Source: Alcanivorax nanhaiticus
Lineage (GTDB): Bacteria > Pseudomonadota > Gammaproteobacteria > Pseudomonadales > Alcanivoracaceae
NCBI RefSeq assembly: GCF_000756665.1
Contig: NZ_ARXV01000017.1
Location: 21,717-85,716, forward strand
Direction: 5' to 3'
Length of the DNA: 64,000 bases
Shown here: one piece after another, positions 8,492 to 18,783 of the stretch
How positions within the stretch are numbered: position 1 is the first letter of the stretch
Layout: every line of letters begins with the position of its first letter
Program-made: the position numbers and the translations under genes
Notes under the pieces: model-generated
Told to the model about the DNA's origin: nothing
The model's database searches: none
The model's input: the letters and a program-made list of their open reading frames with translations, nothing else

Positions 8492-9553
8492 TCAACTAGA
8501 CCAGTCGATGGAATCTTGACTCACTGGGGAAGCAAACTCGACATCCTTATCCAATCGCTTACCCACCACCTGATCATAAAACTTGGGGGGGAGCCCAAAT
8601 CCAGGCCGAACACTTCTGATCGCGTCTGGAGTAATCACATCACCTTTCTGGAGTGTTTTGATAAAGTACAGAGAGCGCCGAAATTGTGCATTTCCCTGCT
8701 CGCTGGACTTTCTCCCATAATCAACAGCTCCCAGAGCTGACCAAACGGTTTTACTATCCCGGCACAGCGCTACCAGCTCTTTCGGTTCCAGCGAAAATGA
8801 ATCGTCAGGGCCTCCGCCATTGCGATCCAAAGTAAAATGTTTCTCAATAATCGCAGCACCCAGTGCAACACTGGCAACAGCAGTTGTGTTATCCAAGGTG
8901 TGATCTGACAGCCCTGTGACCAAACCATAGCGGCGGATCATGTCAGGGATCGTCTGCAGATTGTAATCTTCTGCAGGTGCAGGGTAGCCGCTAACGCAAT
9001 GAAGGATCGCCAGCTGCTCGCAGCCGCCTTCCCTCGCAGCTTCAATCGCCTCCTGAATTTCTTCGGCGTCGGCCATACCTGTAGAAATGATCATTGGCTT
9101 GCCGGTGCTCGCCACATAACGAATCAACGGCAGGTCGACAGCTTCAAAAGAGGCGATCTTGTACGCGGGAGCATTCAAGTCCTCAAGAAGATCTACTGCC
9201 GTGGGATCAAACGGTGAGCTGAAAACCTGGATGCTTCGCTTATGGGCATGCTCAAAGATGGGCTTGTGCCACTCCCAAGGCATATGCGCCTCTTCATAGA
9301 GCTCGTAAAGCGTTCGACCATCCCAGAGCCCACCTTTGATTTTGAATTCTTCAGAATCACAATCAAGCGTTATAGTGTCTGGCCGATACGTTTGCAGTTT
9401 GACTGCATCCGCTCCGGCACGTGCTGCCTCATCAACAATCTTGAGTGCCGTCTCAAGCTTGCCGTTATGATTGGCCGACAACTCAGCAATGATATATGGC
9501 GGGCGACTAGATGAAATTTCGCGGCCAGCGATAACTATCTTTGCTTCACTCAT
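8492..9553 (-). CDS. pseI: Pseudaminic acid synthase
   Basis: Condenses phosphoenolpyruvate with 2,4-diacetamido-2,4,6-trideoxy-L-altrose to give pseudaminic acid. The NeuB-type TIM barrel spans about residues 15-280, with PYIIAELSANHNG, ADAVKLQTYRPDTI, FSSPFDPTAVDLL, GLSDHTLDNTTAVAS and AAIIEKHFTLDR. A C-terminal SAF (antifreeze-like) domain runs from about 290, with LYFIKTLQKGDVIT. The pattern with GGPDDSFSLEP is characteristic of PseI rather than NeuB or LegI. At 353 aa it is full length. It overlaps pseH by 4 bases. Confidence 0.95.
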   Translation of the reverse strand: MSEAKIVIAGREISSSRPPYIIAELSANHNGKLETALKIVDEAARAGADAVKLQTYRPDTITLDCDSEEFKIKGGLWDGRTLYELYEEAHMPWEWHKPIFEHAHKRSIQVFSSPFDPTAVDLLEDLNAPAYKIASFEAVDLPLIRYVASTGKPMIISTGMADAEEIQEAIEAAREGGCEQLAILHCVSGYPAPAEDYNLQTIPDMIRRYGLVTGLSDHTLDNTTAVASVALGAAIIEKHFTLDRNGGGPDDSFSLEPKELVALCRDSKTVWSALGAVDYGRKSSEQGNAQFRRSLYFIKTLQKGDVITPDAIRSVRPGFGLPPKFYDQVVGKRLDKDVEFASPVSQDSIDWSS

Positions 9554-10071
9554 AATACTGACTCACTAACCAAGGCTTCCCATTCATTTTCCAACAGACC
9601 AAAACAGACGACATCTCTGTATTCCTTGCCATCATAATGTTGATCTCTCAGGCGACCCTCTTGTCTGAAACCCAGAGACAGGTGAAACCGAACGGAACGG
9701 TCGTTAAAATCCAACGCCTGACCACAAACTTTATGGAGAGAAAGGGCACTAAACGCAAAAGAAAGTGCCGAGTGTCCCAGCCTCCTACCAACCCCCTTTT
9801 CGGATCCAGGCGCAACATAAAATCCCCAATCAGCCACAGGCCGGCTGCGAGTGCGAGAAAGATTGACAAATCCCTTCGGTAATCCCTCTTCTTCGTAGAT
9901 AAGCAGATCCACATCTGGGTTTTCGTCAACACTCTTGAACCACGCCCGATGCTCCTTAAGAGCAATTTCATGTGTTGTATACATATAGCGTCGTACATCT
10001 GGGTGATTTCGCCAACTGAGCACCATCTCAAGATCCGACTCAACCATACCTCTGATAAGCGATTCAGGCAT
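9550..10071 (-). CDS. pseH: UDP-4-amino-4,6-dideoxy-N-acetyl-beta-L-altrosamine N-acetyltransferase
   Basis: A GNAT-fold acetyltransferase of 173 aa that acetylates the 4-amino group of UDP-4-amino-6-deoxy-AltNAc, the third step to pseudaminic acid. The N-terminus LIRGMVESDLEMVLSWRNHPDVRRYMYT with WRNHPDVR and the core ADWGFYVAPGSEKGVGRRLG (acetyl-CoA pyrophosphate loop) match the PseH/RimJ-like family. DFNDRSVRFHLSLGFRQEG is the usual C-terminal acetyl-CoA motif. It overlaps pseG by 8 bases and pseI by 4, giving tight translational coupling. Confidence 0.93.
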   Translation of the reverse strand: MPESLIRGMVESDLEMVLSWRNHPDVRRYMYTTHEIALKEHRAWFKSVDENPDVDLLIYEEEGLPKGFVNLSRTRSRPVADWGFYVAPGSEKGVGRRLGHSALSFAFSALSLHKVCGQALDFNDRSVRFHLSLGFRQEGRLRDQHYDGKEYRDVVCFGLLENEWEALVSESVL

Positions 10072-11185
10072 TTTTGCCCCCTGTTATCTTCAGCATATGA
10101 TGGAGCACGCGATCTAAACCCTGGCCATCGCAAATTTGTGATGCAGCCCGACTCATTGCTTCAAGAGCTTCACAATTGTCAGATTTCATCCGTTCAAGCC
10201 ATTCTGCCAATGAGTGCGAAAGGCCCTCTTCCATGGCAATGAGATAGGCGGCACCGGAAGCGGATAAAGCGACAGCGCCGGCACGCTGATTTTCTGCAAG
10301 AATAACCAATGCGGTGGGCACCCCCAAGCAGCACCGCTCCCATGCTGAACCACCCGCGGCACCAATCACCAAATCGGCATGGCTCATCCGCTCAGCCATG
10401 TTTGAAACATTTACACTGACTGTCACTTTCAACGGCAAGCGCTGCTGCAACTCACGTACCTGTTGCAGGTGAGGCGCCCGTTCACCCAGCACCACGTCAA
10501 ACTCAATCCCGGAGAAACCTCCGTGCTCCGCAACGGCAGTCAAAATCTGGCTAGTCACGTTATCGGCATCCACACCGCCAAGTGAAATCATGATGCGTTG
10601 CAGCTTTGCCTCAGATCGATATTGGAGGCTCACCGGCCTCCAACGCAGAAACTCAGAACGTAATAGTGCGTATTTTGGCCCGGCAAGACAGATAGCGGCC
10701 GAAGGAATCAGGCCTTTGTAAGAATCTTCGAACCGGCCCAGATTCTGATCTACAAGTAAATCGCACTGATGATCCCTGTTGGCAAGATCATCAATAACCA
10801 AGACATGCTCAACTTCCAAACGCTCAACGACCAGCTTTTCCCATTCAGCATCCAATGCATAGTGGTCCACCACCAACCAGTCCACACACCGATTAACCAA
10901 ACAAGCAGCGGTCTCCAATGCATCATCGGCCAAAGATGAGCCAAGCCAGGACTTGTAATCTGTGCCTGCAAGACAATCGGGCTTGGGTTTGGAGCCAGAG
11001 GAAGTCAGTAAAACCAGCTCAAACCCGGCACTGATGATTCTCTTTCCCAGATGCCCTTCATGTTCACGACAAACAAACAAGCACTCATGACCTTCATCCC
11101 GAAGACGGGAAGCAAGGGCCAGGCAACGCATGACATGACCTGAACCGATCAACAGGGAAGCATCGGCACGAAAAACAACGTTCAT
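10064..11185 (-). CDS. pseG: UDP-2,4-diacetamido-2,4,6-trideoxy-beta-L-altropyranose hydrolase
   Basis: A GT-B fold hydrolase that removes UDP from the altrose intermediate before condensation by PseI. It begins MNVVFRADASLLIGSGHVMRCL, where GSGHVMRC carries the catalytic His region. The C-terminal nucleotide-binding motif is ADLVIGAAGGSAWERCCLGVP, and DDLANRDHQCDLLVDQN is characteristic of PseG. I chose the ATG at 11183-11185 because it forms an ATGA overlap with the pseF stop and gives the family N-terminus; the longer frame only adds 15 non-conserved residues. Length is 373 aa. Confidence 0.93.
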   Translation of the reverse strand: MNVVFRADASLLIGSGHVMRCLALASRLRDEGHECLFVCREHEGHLGKRIISAGFELVLLTSSGSKPKPDCLAGTDYKSWLGSSLADDALETAACLVNRCVDWLVVDHYALDAEWEKLVVERLEVEHVLVIDDLANRDHQCDLLVDQNLGRFEDSYKGLIPSAAICLAGPKYALLRSEFLRWRPVSLQYRSEAKLQRIMISLGGVDADNVTSQILTAVAEHGGFSGIEFDVVLGERAPHLQQVRELQQRLPLKVTVSVNVSNMAERMSHADLVIGAAGGSAWERCCLGVPTALVILAENQRAGAVALSASGAAYLIAMEEGLSHSLAEWLERMKSDNCEALEAMSRAASQICDGQGLDRVLHHMLKITGGKNA

Positions 11186-11889
11186 GTTTCGAAACCGCCT
11201 TGAGCAGACCGCATAGCATGAAACATCCACTCAGCACGGGTCCAATCCTCTTGGGTATCAACATCCTGAACCCGGTGCCTTGGCAGCATCACTGGTACCG
11301 ATTGAGGCCCAAATATAGTCGACTCATTCAACCATGCGTCTGCCTTTCCCCAATAGAATTGCCCAGCATCATGATATGCGTCTTCAAGATCCTGTGAGCG
11401 AGCCGCAAACAGCTCCGGGTTAAACATGGCTATTCTGCCATTAGCATCCAGCCTGAAAGCCCGCTGAATTGGAAATGCGTAACTGGTGGCTGAAAAGGCA
11501 TAATCATGATCGCTATCCCTAATGAGACTCCAGCCCCGCTGCAAATCCCCCGTTTGAATAAAGGGCGCAGTTGCATAGATACAGCATGCAAACTCAACTG
11601 CGGCTCCATTCCCGCTCACCCACTCAACCGCATGACGAATGACCGGTAAGGTGCCAGTGAAATCATCAGACAGCTCGGGAGGCCTGATAAAAGGCACCTC
11701 AGCGCCATGCTGAATAGCAACTTCCGAAATTTCCGCATCGTCCGTAGAGACGATAACCCTGTCGAAGCACTGACTCTTTAATGCGGCCTCAATCGACCAA
11801 GCAATCATCGGCTTCCCAAAGAAGGGTTTGATATTCTTCTTGGGGATTCGCTTACTGCCACCCCGAGCAGGAATAACCGCCAGTCTCAC
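11182..11889 (-). CDS. pseF: Pseudaminic acid cytidylyltransferase
   Basis: Activates pseudaminic acid with CTP to CMP-pseudaminic acid, the glycosyl donor. A 235-aa NeuA-like nucleotidyltransferase: the N-terminal MRLAVIPARGGSKRIPKKNI is the CTP-binding loop, and RVIVSTDDAEISEVA with FIRPPELSDDFTGT follows. YDAGQFYWGKADAW is the PseF version of the C-terminal substrate region. Start and stop overlap pseC and pseG by 4 bases each. Its place in an unbroken pseB-C-F-G-H-I order leaves little doubt about function. Confidence 0.95.
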   Translation of the reverse strand: MRLAVIPARGGSKRIPKKNIKPFFGKPMIAWSIEAALKSQCFDRVIVSTDDAEISEVAIQHGAEVPFIRPPELSDDFTGTLPVIRHAVEWVSGNGAAVEFACCIYATAPFIQTGDLQRGWSLIRDSDHDYAFSATSYAFPIQRAFRLDANGRIAMFNPELFAARSQDLEDAYHDAGQFYWGKADAWLNESTIFGPQSVPVMLPRHRVQDVDTQEDWTRAEWMFHAMRSAQGGFET

Positions 11890-13046
11890 GATGCCTCCAT
11901 TGCCTTGGCCAAGGTAGCCACGACAAAATCCTGATCCTGGCTGCTCAGCCCCGGAAACATCGGAAGACTGATAGCTTCTTCGTAGTACTCCATGGCATGA
12001 GGAAAATCGCCAGCGGTAAAGCCCATCGCCTGATAATAGGGCTGGGTGTGAACGGGAATGTAATGCAAGTTGACGCCAATCCCTTGCTCTCGCAACAGCT
12101 CGAACACCCTGCGATGACGTGCCGGACCACCAGCGACTCGAATCACATACAAGTGCAAGCCCGAATAGCTGTCCGGGTGCTGCCAGGGAGTAATGACCGG
12201 GAGCGTCGACAATAATTCATCATAGCGCCCTGCCAGTTCGTGACGGCAAGCCACAAAATCATCAAGTCGCGCCATCTGGCTAAGGCCGAGTGCGGCCTGC
12301 AACTCAGTCATCCGGTAATTGAAACCAAGCTCCACCTGCTGGTAATACCAGGGGCCATCTGACTCATGTGTCATCTGCTTTGGATCACGGGTGATACCAT
12401 GACTGCGCAGCAGCTGCATTTTCTCTGCAAACCCGTCATCATTGGTGACCGCCATACCGCCTTCCGCGGAAGTAATAATCTTCACAGGGTGGAAACTGAA
12501 AATGGTGATATCGCTATATCGGCCGCTTCCTATTGGCTCTCCATCGTACCGTCCGCCGATTGCGTGAGACGCGTCCTCAATTACCCGAAAAGCATACTTA
12601 TCGGCCAGCTTGCTGATCGCCTTCATATCGCAAGGCTGACCACATAGATGCACCGCCACAACAACCTTTGGAAGTGCACCTTCCTTCTCTGCCATTTCCA
12701 ATTTCGCTTCAAGGGCCGCCGGGCTCAAGTTGTAGGTGCGAGGGTCGATATCAACAAAATCGACGCTGGCGCCGCAATACAGGGCACAATTCGCGGAAGC
12801 GACAAAAGTGACAGGCGTGGTCCACAGTCGATCACCCGGCCCCAAACCCAAAGCAAGGCAGGCAAGGTGCAAGGCCGAAGTGGCGCTGTTAACGGCAATG
12901 GCATGGCGCGCGCCGCAATAAGAAGCTACAGCCTCTTCAAAAGCCGGCACCTTGGGCCCCTGAGTCAGAAAATCAGACTTGAGCACCTCAATCACAGCAT
13001 CAATATCAGCCTGGGAGATATCCTGGCGGCCATACGGAATCATCAA
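11886..13046 (-). CDS. pseC: UDP-4-amino-4,6-dideoxy-N-acetyl-beta-L-altrosamine transaminase
   Basis: A PLP-dependent DegT/DnrJ/EryC1 aminotransferase that adds the 4-amino group from glutamate to the 4-keto product of PseB. The fold-type I core includes VNSATSALHLACLALGLGPG, WTTPVTFVASANCALYCGA, RVIEDASHAIGG with the PLP-binding Asp, and SFHPVKIITSAEGG with the Schiff-base Lys. The IPYGRQDISQADIDAV start is typical. Length 386 aa. It overlaps pseB and pseF by 4 bases each. Confidence 0.96.
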   Translation of the reverse strand: MMIPYGRQDISQADIDAVIEVLKSDFLTQGPKVPAFEEAVASYCGARHAIAVNSATSALHLACLALGLGPGDRLWTTPVTFVASANCALYCGASVDFVDIDPRTYNLSPAALEAKLEMAEKEGALPKVVVAVHLCGQPCDMKAISKLADKYAFRVIEDASHAIGGRYDGEPIGSGRYSDITIFSFHPVKIITSAEGGMAVTNDDGFAEKMQLLRSHGITRDPKQMTHESDGPWYYQQVELGFNYRMTELQAALGLSQMARLDDFVACRHELAGRYDELLSTLPVITPWQHPDSYSGLHLYVIRVAGGPARHRRVFELLREQGIGVNLHYIPVHTQPYYQAMGFTAGDFPHAMEYYEEAISLPMFPGLSSQDQDFVVATLAKAMEAS

Positions 13047-14041
13047 ATTTTCCCGATCTCACCAAAATTGTCGTCAATCCAGCTTTGTAGCTCCTCGTCT
13101 GACATCCACTCTCTATTATTGTCACTGGCGTAGACAAAACCCTCGGGAACCTTCGTCCCATCCTTTATCCGTTCCTTGCATGTAGCCCATTCATTGATGG
13201 TAGGGAGGATCTTGAAATGCTCTGGGTACTCGTAGGTGTAATAGGCATCTTCTGCACTGATCATCTGCTCGTGCAGTTTTTCACCCGGTCTAATACCGAT
13301 TACGTCCTGCTCCGCATCTGGCGCAACGACACGAGCCAGATCCGTCACCTTCATGGACGGGATCTTCTTCACATAGATCTCGCCACCGACCATATCCTCA
13401 AAGGCATGCCATACCAGCTCCACCCCCTGCTCAAGGGAAATCATGAAGCGAGTCATACGTGGATCGGTAATGGGCAGCACTCCCTTGTCTTTAATCGACA
13501 TGAAGAACGGGATTACCGAACCTCTGGAGCCCATCACATTGCCGTAGCGCACAACCGAAAACTTGGTTTCGTGGCCGCCAGCATAGGAGTTACCGGCCAC
13601 AAACAACTTGTCGGAGGCCAGCTTGGTCGCGCCATAAAGATTGATCGGGCTGCTGGCCTTGTCAGTCGACAACGCCACCACACCCTTGACGCCCTTGTCG
13701 ATACAGGCATCAATCAGGTTCATGGCCCCATTGATATTGGTTTTAACGCATTCAAAGGGGTTATATTCGGCTGTGGGGACAATTTTTGTCGCAGCGGCAT
13801 GCACCACATAGTCCACACCATCAAGGGCACGATAAAGACGCTCACGATCCCGAACATCGCCAATAAAGAACCGAAGACGGTCATCTCCCTGATACAGCTT
13901 GGCCATTTCCCACTGTTTCATCTCATCACGGGAGAATACGATGATTTTCTTGGGGTTATACTTTTCCAGGGTCATGGGAATGAACTTGTGCCCGAAGGAG
14001 CCTGTTCCGCCCGTCACCAGGATTGTCTTGTCTTGAAACAT
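13043..14041 (-). CDS. pseB: UDP-N-acetylglucosamine 4,6-dehydratase (inverting)
   Basis: First enzyme of the pseudaminic acid pathway: it dehydrates UDP-GlcNAc and inverts C5 to give UDP-2-acetamido-2,6-dideoxy-beta-L-arabino-4-hexulose. The Rossmann motif is TGGTGSFG (10-17). The catalytic set LSTDKASSPINLYGATK combines the Asp-Lys pair with the Y-x3-K motif, and SRDEMKQWEMAKLY is the PseB signature. Length 332 aa is exact for the family. It is the first gene of the region A transcription unit; AAGGG eight bases before the ATG is a good ribosome binding site. Confidence 0.96.
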   Translation of the reverse strand: MFQDKTILVTGGTGSFGHKFIPMTLEKYNPKKIIVFSRDEMKQWEMAKLYQGDDRLRFFIGDVRDRERLYRALDGVDYVVHAAATKIVPTAEYNPFECVKTNINGAMNLIDACIDKGVKGVVALSTDKASSPINLYGATKLASDKLFVAGNSYAGGHETKFSVVRYGNVMGSRGSVIPFFMSIKDKGVLPITDPRMTRFMISLEQGVELVWHAFEDMVGGEIYVKKIPSMKVTDLARVVAPDAEQDVIGIRPGEKLHEQMISAEDAYYTYEYPEHFKILPTINEWATCKERIKDGTKVPEGFVYASDNNREWMSDEELQSWIDDNFGEIGKI

Positions 14042-14106
14042 CGAAATACCCTTAAACTCTACGGATAACCCCTGACAAGGCTAGCCTCCCTGGATCATCC
14101 TGATTA

Positions 14107-14126
14107 AGCCGGAGAGCCTTCCGGCT
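14107..14126 (-). terminator. Hairpin between galE and pseB
   Basis: AGCCGGA (14107-14113) and TCCGGCT (14120-14126) form a stable stem about 50 bases after the galE stop on the minus strand. The following TAATC is only weakly T-rich. It may separate the galE transcript from the pse operon. Confidence 0.4.
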
Positions 14127-14175
14127 CAACCATACCAATAATTTGTTTTATTTCAGAAGGTTACAGAAATCCGCA

Positions 14176-15192
14176 CTAGACACCAAACCCTTCAGGATTC
14201 TTTTCCTGCCAGCGCCAGTGATCCGCGCACATCTCATCAATCCCACGCTCTGCTTTCCATCCCAACACCTTCAAGGCATGGCTGGGGTCAGCAAAGCATT
14301 GCGCCACATCGCCCGGACGGCGGGCTACTATCTCATAGGGCAACCGACGACAGGAAGCCTCAGCAAAAGCGGTTACCATCTCCAGCACACTGTATCCTCG
14401 CCCCGTTCCCAGATTGGCAGTAATCAACTCACCACCATTCCTTACCGCAGCCAGCGCCGCCAAGTGCCCCTGCGCGAGGTCCATGACATGAATGTAGTCA
14501 CGTACCCCCGTGCCGTCCGGAGTGGGATAATCGCCGCCAAACACACTCAGTTTTTCGCGCTTTCCCACCGCAACCTGAGCCACGTAGGGCATCAGATTGT
14601 TGGGAATTCCAGCCGGGTCCTCCCCGATTTCCCCACTACAGTGAGCACCCACAGGATTGAAATAACGCAATAACGCAATGCCCCATCGGCTATCCGACAC
14701 CTTCAGATCCCGCAACATATCCTCAATATGCAACTTCGTCGCACCATAAGGGTTTGTGCTACTCAGGGGAAAGTCTTCACGAATGGGCACTGTCGCGGGA
14801 TCACCGTACACCGTGGCCGAAGAACTGAACACCAGTCGCAAAACACCAGCACGGTCCATGGCCTCGAGTAACCGCAAGGTACCTAGCACATTGCAATCAT
14901 AATAGCGTAAGGGCTGGGCAACCGATTCACCCACCGCCTTCAGGCCCGCAAAATGAATCACAGAACCGATATCATGAGCGGCGAATAGCTGATCCAGGCA
15001 CTGACTATCGCGAATGTCGCCATGGATAAAGCACAACTCCCGCGCTGTTAACTTTTGAACACGTCGCAGGCTCTCCTCGCTACTATTGGAAAGGTTATCG
15101 AGGACAACCACCTCATAGCCCGCCTCCAGAAGCAATAAAACGGTATGAGAACCAATGTAACCGGCACCTCCGGTAACAAGTACTTTTTGCAT
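14176..15192 (-). CDS. galE: UDP-glucose 4-epimerase
   Basis: Interconverts UDP-glucose and UDP-galactose (and possibly the N-acetyl forms). The N-terminus [17 protein letters not shown] carries GGAGYIGS. The catalytic part has [12 protein letters not shown] and [14 protein letters not shown] (Y-x3-K). [26 protein letters not shown] and the [12 protein letters not shown] tail are standard GalE. I placed the start at the second ATG (15190-15192), preceded by AGGA and matching the family; an in-frame ATG six codons earlier is possible. It may supply galactose or GalNAc donors for the island glycans. Confidence 0.94.
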   Translation of the reverse strand: MQKVLVTGGAGYIGSHTVLLLLEAGYEVVVLDNLSNSSEESLRRVQKLTARELCFIHGDIRDSQCLDQLFAAHDIGSVIHFAGLKAVGESVAQPLRYYDCNVLGTLRLLEAMDRAGVLRLVFSSSATVYGDPATVPIREDFPLSSTNPYGATKLHIEDMLRDLKVSDSRWGIALLRYFNPVGAHCSGEIGEDPAGIPNNLMPYVAQVAVGKREKLSVFGGDYPTPDGTGVRDYIHVMDLAQGHLAALAAVRNGGELITANLGTGRGYSVLEMVTAFAEASCRRLPYEIVARRPGDVAQCFADPSHALKVLGWKAERGIDEMCADHWRWQEKNPEGFGV

Positions 15193-15315
15193 CACATCTT
15201 TATCCTGCATTGGCTCTATGTCATTACACCTCGAAGAACTTGCTTTTGTTCAGACGAGACAAATCATCTTCGTTGCAGGCATGCCCTGAAGGCTACGAAG
15301 GCCCCCGGTGCCTAA

Positions 15316-16695
15316 TCAGCCCACCGCAGCCATGGCTTTGGCAACATTACCTTCGAACAGGGCACGAATTCGCCCAAGCGCCTCGTCGTTTTCTGCCTCA
15401 AACCGCAGCACCAACTTGGGCGAGGTATTGGACGCCCGACACAGGCCCCAGCCATCCGCATAATCCATGCGAATACCGTCAATAACCCTACGCTCACCTT
15501 CCCCGAAATCTGCCTGATTCTGTAGATAGTCCACAATCGCAAACTTATTCTCTTCAGTGACATCGATATTGATTTCCGGCGTGGTACACAAGGACGGAAA
15601 GCGAGCAAACAGGGCATCCGCATCACCGCTTGAACGACTAATGATGCCCAGAATACGAGCCGCTGCGACGAGTGCGTCATCAAAGCCATACCAGTTTTCC
15701 GCAAAAAAGATATGGCCACTCATTTCACCCGCCAACAGGGCACCTGTTTCCTTCATGCGCGCCTTGATCAGGGAGTGACCGGTCTGCCACATCTCCGGCT
15801 CACCACCGGCCTGCCCAATCACATCAAACAAGGTGCCGGTACACTTCACATCAAAGATCACCTTTGCTCCAGGGTGACGACTGACCATATCTTCGGCAAG
15901 AGCCATCAGTAGGATATCCGGATACACCACCTCACCGGCAGGAGTAACCACACCTACCCGATCACCATCCCCATCGAAGGCCAACCCAAGATCCGCCTTC
16001 TCCGTACTCACTTTGGCAATCAGATCCTGCAGATTGCTGAGATCACCCGGGTCGGGGTGATGGTTGGGGAAGGTGCCGTCCACCTCAGTGAAGAGCGGCA
16101 CCACCTCACAGCCCAACGCGGCCAGCACCTGCGGGGCTTGAACCCCGGCAATCCCGTTTCCGCAATCCACCACTACCCTCATGGGGCGGGCCAGGGAATG
16201 GGTGTTCAAGAACGCCGCCTCATAGGCCGCCAGTACATCACTCTCCTGATAGCCACCCGGTTGATCGGCTGATACCAGATCATCACTGACAATACGCTGA
16301 TACAGCGCCTGGATCCGATCCCCCGACAACGTACTACCATCGATCACAATCTTGAAACCATTGTAGTTCCCAGGATTATGACTACCGGTCAACATCACCC
16401 CTGAATTAAGACCTTCCAGGTAATAAGTGGCAAAATACAGGGTCGGCGTCGGCACCATGCCCACATCCACCACATCACACCCCGTCGAACAGATCCCGTC
16501 GCTCAGGGCCTTCACCAGTGCAGGCCCGGACAGCCGTCCATCCCGCGCAACTACTACACGCTTTTGCCCCTGTGCCAGCACCTCAGAACCTATGCTGCGA
16601 CCGATCTGGTGCGCCCACTCATCAGAGAGGGTCTCACCATAAATACCGCGAATGTCATAAGCCCGGAAAATGGACGCAGGAATAGGGTTATTCAT
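15316..16695 (-). CDS. algC: Phosphomannomutase/phosphoglucomutase (AlgC type)
   Basis: Moves phosphate between C6 and C1 of hexose phosphates through a phosphoserine, giving Man-1-P or Glc-1-P for GDP-mannose or UDP-glucose synthesis. The catalytic serine loop is TGSHNPGNYNG, the metal loop is AFDGDGDRVG, the sugar-binding loop is GEMSGHIFF, and the C-terminal phosphate site is RASNTSPKLVLRFEA. The start is put at the ATG encoding MNNPIPASIFRAYDIRGIYG because this is the family N-terminus with AGGA upstream; a TTG start 14 codons earlier is less likely. Length 459 aa fits. Confidence 0.93.
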   Translation of the reverse strand: MNNPIPASIFRAYDIRGIYGETLSDEWAHQIGRSIGSEVLAQGQKRVVVARDGRLSGPALVKALSDGICSTGCDVVDVGMVPTPTLYFATYYLEGLNSGVMLTGSHNPGNYNGFKIVIDGSTLSGDRIQALYQRIVSDDLVSADQPGGYQESDVLAAYEAAFLNTHSLARPMRVVVDCGNGIAGVQAPQVLAALGCEVVPLFTEVDGTFPNHHPDPGDLSNLQDLIAKVSTEKADLGLAFDGDGDRVGVVTPAGEVVYPDILLMALAEDMVSRHPGAKVIFDVKCTGTLFDVIGQAGGEPEMWQTGHSLIKARMKETGALLAGEMSGHIFFAENWYGFDDALVAAARILGIISRSSGDADALFARFPSLCTTPEINIDVTEENKFAIVDYLQNQADFGEGERRVIDGIRMDYADGWGLCRASNTSPKLVLRFEAENDEALGRIRALFEGNVAKAMAAVG

Positions 16696-17139
16696 TGGGG
16701 ACACATCCTGATAGTCAGCCAGAACTTCAAGGGGCAATCATACGTGAAAACAGGCCAAATCGCAGGTATCAGAGAAAGGAGAGGTCGCGCTCAAACAAGG
16801 GCTCCCAGATAGAGAAAACGCAAATACCTCCCCGTTGGAGCGTCAGGCTTGCCATCACGCAACCCTCTGCTAACAGCACATCCGCTTCTCTGTGAACTAT
16901 CCCTAATAGTCCAGGGAGGCTGATCGCGCCTTCCTGGCGCCCAGCCACCACCACTTTTGCCAAATGGACTACCCAGGACAAATTCTGCTTACCCTCCATG
17001 GAACGCGACCTGCCTCAAACAACAGAGATGTTCACGAGAGGGTCAGCTATTAACGACTTCAGAGTTATTCTGTCAGCCATCGGCCTTCGCGGTCGAACGA
17101 CCGCAACTACAAGCTGGGAGAGAACTCGAGAGTTGAGAA
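16696..17139. other. Gene-poor interval between the mutase and pgi genes
   Basis: No convincing gene was found in these 444 bases. A minus-strand frame of 76 codons (16769-16999) has no clear ribosome binding site or family resemblance. GCGGTCGAACGACCGC at 17089-17104 is a perfect 16-bp inverted repeat identical in style to the REP cores seen elsewhere in the window. It is a lone REP half-element. Confidence 0.5.
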
Positions 17140-18780
17140 TTATTTCTGCTTTTCGGCTACATATCTGGCCAGGGCCAAAGAAGACGCATCCAGGCCATAA
17201 GCCGCCTCTGGATCCGCCAACACCCCCAGCATATCGGTGGCGATTACCTTGCCCATCTCGACACCCCACTGATCAAACGGATTGATACCCCAGATAACCG
17301 CCTGCACGAACACCTTGTGTTCATACATAGCCAGCAGAGCCCCGAGCACCCTGGGGGAAAGCTCATCCAGCACCAGCGTGGTACTGGGCTGGTTGCCGTG
17401 GTAACGCTTGTAGGCTGGTAAGGCCAGCGAGGGATCCAGCGCCCGCTCACCCAATGCAAGCAAGCGTGACTGTGCCAAACAGTTAGCATTGGAAAGCGCA
17501 TGCTGCCCTTCCAGCTCGGCAACCGACGCCGAGTGCACAGCCTCGGTATAACGCCGTGCGGTCATAAGGAACTCGCAGGCAATCACTTGGGTGCCCTGAT
17601 GTAGCAACTGAAAGAAAGCATGCTGGGCATTAGGCCCCACTTCCCCCCAGATCACCGGACAGGTGTCATACTCCACAGGCTCACCAGTACGAGAAACGCT
17701 TTTGCCATTCGACTCCATCTCAAGCTGCTCCAAATACGCAGGCAGATGCTTGAGACGGCCATCGTAGGGCAACACCGCACGGGCTCGGATATCCAGGAAA
17801 TTGATATTCCACACATCCACCAGCGCCAACATCACCGGCATATTCTCTTTCCAGGGCTGCGTGCGGCAGTGCCGATCCATTTCATGGGCTCCCGCCAGCA
17901 TCTCCCGAAACCCAGCCATACCTACCGTCAGCGCAATCGGCATACCAATGGCCGACCACAACGAATACCTGCCGCCCACCCAATCCCAGAACAGCAACTG
18001 ATTAGTCGGAACGATACCCCACTCGGCCATTCTCTCCGCATTGGCAGAGATACCGATAAAGTGGCAGCGCAACAGGGAGGCATCGTCATAATCCAGCCCC
18101 AACCCACGTGCAAGCCACTGTCGGGCCGTATTGGCGTTATGCAGCGTGTCCACCGTAGTAAATGACTTTGAGGAGACCAAAAACAGTGTTGTGCGGGGAT
18201 TAAGCTCCTGAAGCACCTGAGAAACCTGACTGCCGTCCATGGACGAAGCGAAATGCAGACGGGGCCGGGCCTGCCCGTCTGGGAGCTCACTGGACTGTAG
18301 CGCGAACGCAGCCATAAGGGGACCAAGGTCCGAGCCCCCCACCCCCACATTTACCACATCGGTGATCGCATCGCCCTGTACCCCTCGCCAGTGCCTTTCG
18401 AGAATGCGGTTAACCATACCCTCCATGGCATCAAGCTGCTCATGAACCAGCGGGGCCTTGTCGACAGGCTCACGCAAACACCAGTGCTTGGCTGATCGAC
18501 CCTCAGTACAGTTCACCTCGGCGCCACTAAACAAAGCATCCAACCAGTGTCTCAACTGCCGCTCATCCGCCAGCTTGACCAACAGCTCCCGGCTCTCGTC
18601 GGTAATCCGCTGCTTACTGAAATCCGCCAGCAATCCTGCCCCTTCCAGGCTGAAACGGTCAAAGCGGCCATCGTCCGACGCAAACAGATCCGCCAGATGC
18701 AGAGAGTTATCCTGTTTGGCACGCTGTGCCAGCTGCGACCAAATCGTACTAATAATAAGAACGTCCTGCTCCGGAACCAT
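17140..18780 (-). CDS. pgi: Glucose-6-phosphate isomerase
   Basis: Interconverts glucose-6-phosphate and fructose-6-phosphate, linking glycolysis and gluconeogenesis to nucleotide-sugar synthesis. Family signatures are [55 protein letters not shown] (with catalytic Arg), [19 protein letters not shown] (with Glu and His) and [12 protein letters not shown] (with the ring-opening Lys region). At 546 aa it is full length. The ATG lies 3 bases after the stop of the upstream dehydrogenase-like gene, so the two are probably co-transcribed. Confidence 0.96.
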   Translation of the reverse strand: MVPEQDVLIISTIWSQLAQRAKQDNSLHLADLFASDDGRFDRFSLEGAGLLADFSKQRITDESRELLVKLADERQLRHWLDALFSGAEVNCTEGRSAKHWCLREPVDKAPLVHEQLDAMEGMVNRILERHWRGVQGDAITDVVNVGVGGSDLGPLMAAFALQSSELPDGQARPRLHFASSMDGSQVSQVLQELNPRTTLFLVSSKSFTTVDTLHNANTARQWLARGLGLDYDDASLLRCHFIGISANAERMAEWGIVPTNQLLFWDWVGGRYSLWSAIGMPIALTVGMAGFREMLAGAHEMDRHCRTQPWKENMPVMLALVDVWNINFLDIRARAVLPYDGRLKHLPAYLEQLEMESNGKSVSRTGEPVEYDTCPVIWGEVGPNAQHAFFQLLHQGTQVIACEFLMTARRYTEAVHSASVAELEGQHALSNANCLAQSRLLALGERALDPSLALPAYKRYHGNQPSTTLVLDELSPRVLGALLAMYEHKVFVQAVIWGINPFDQWGVEMGKVIATDMLGVLADPEAAYGLDASSLALARYVAEKQK

Positions 18781-18783
18781 AAA

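Noticed and set aside
16769..16999. Small minus-strand reading frame of 76 codons
   Set aside because: No clear start signal, no recognised family and a lone position; conservation in relatives would be needed to accept it.
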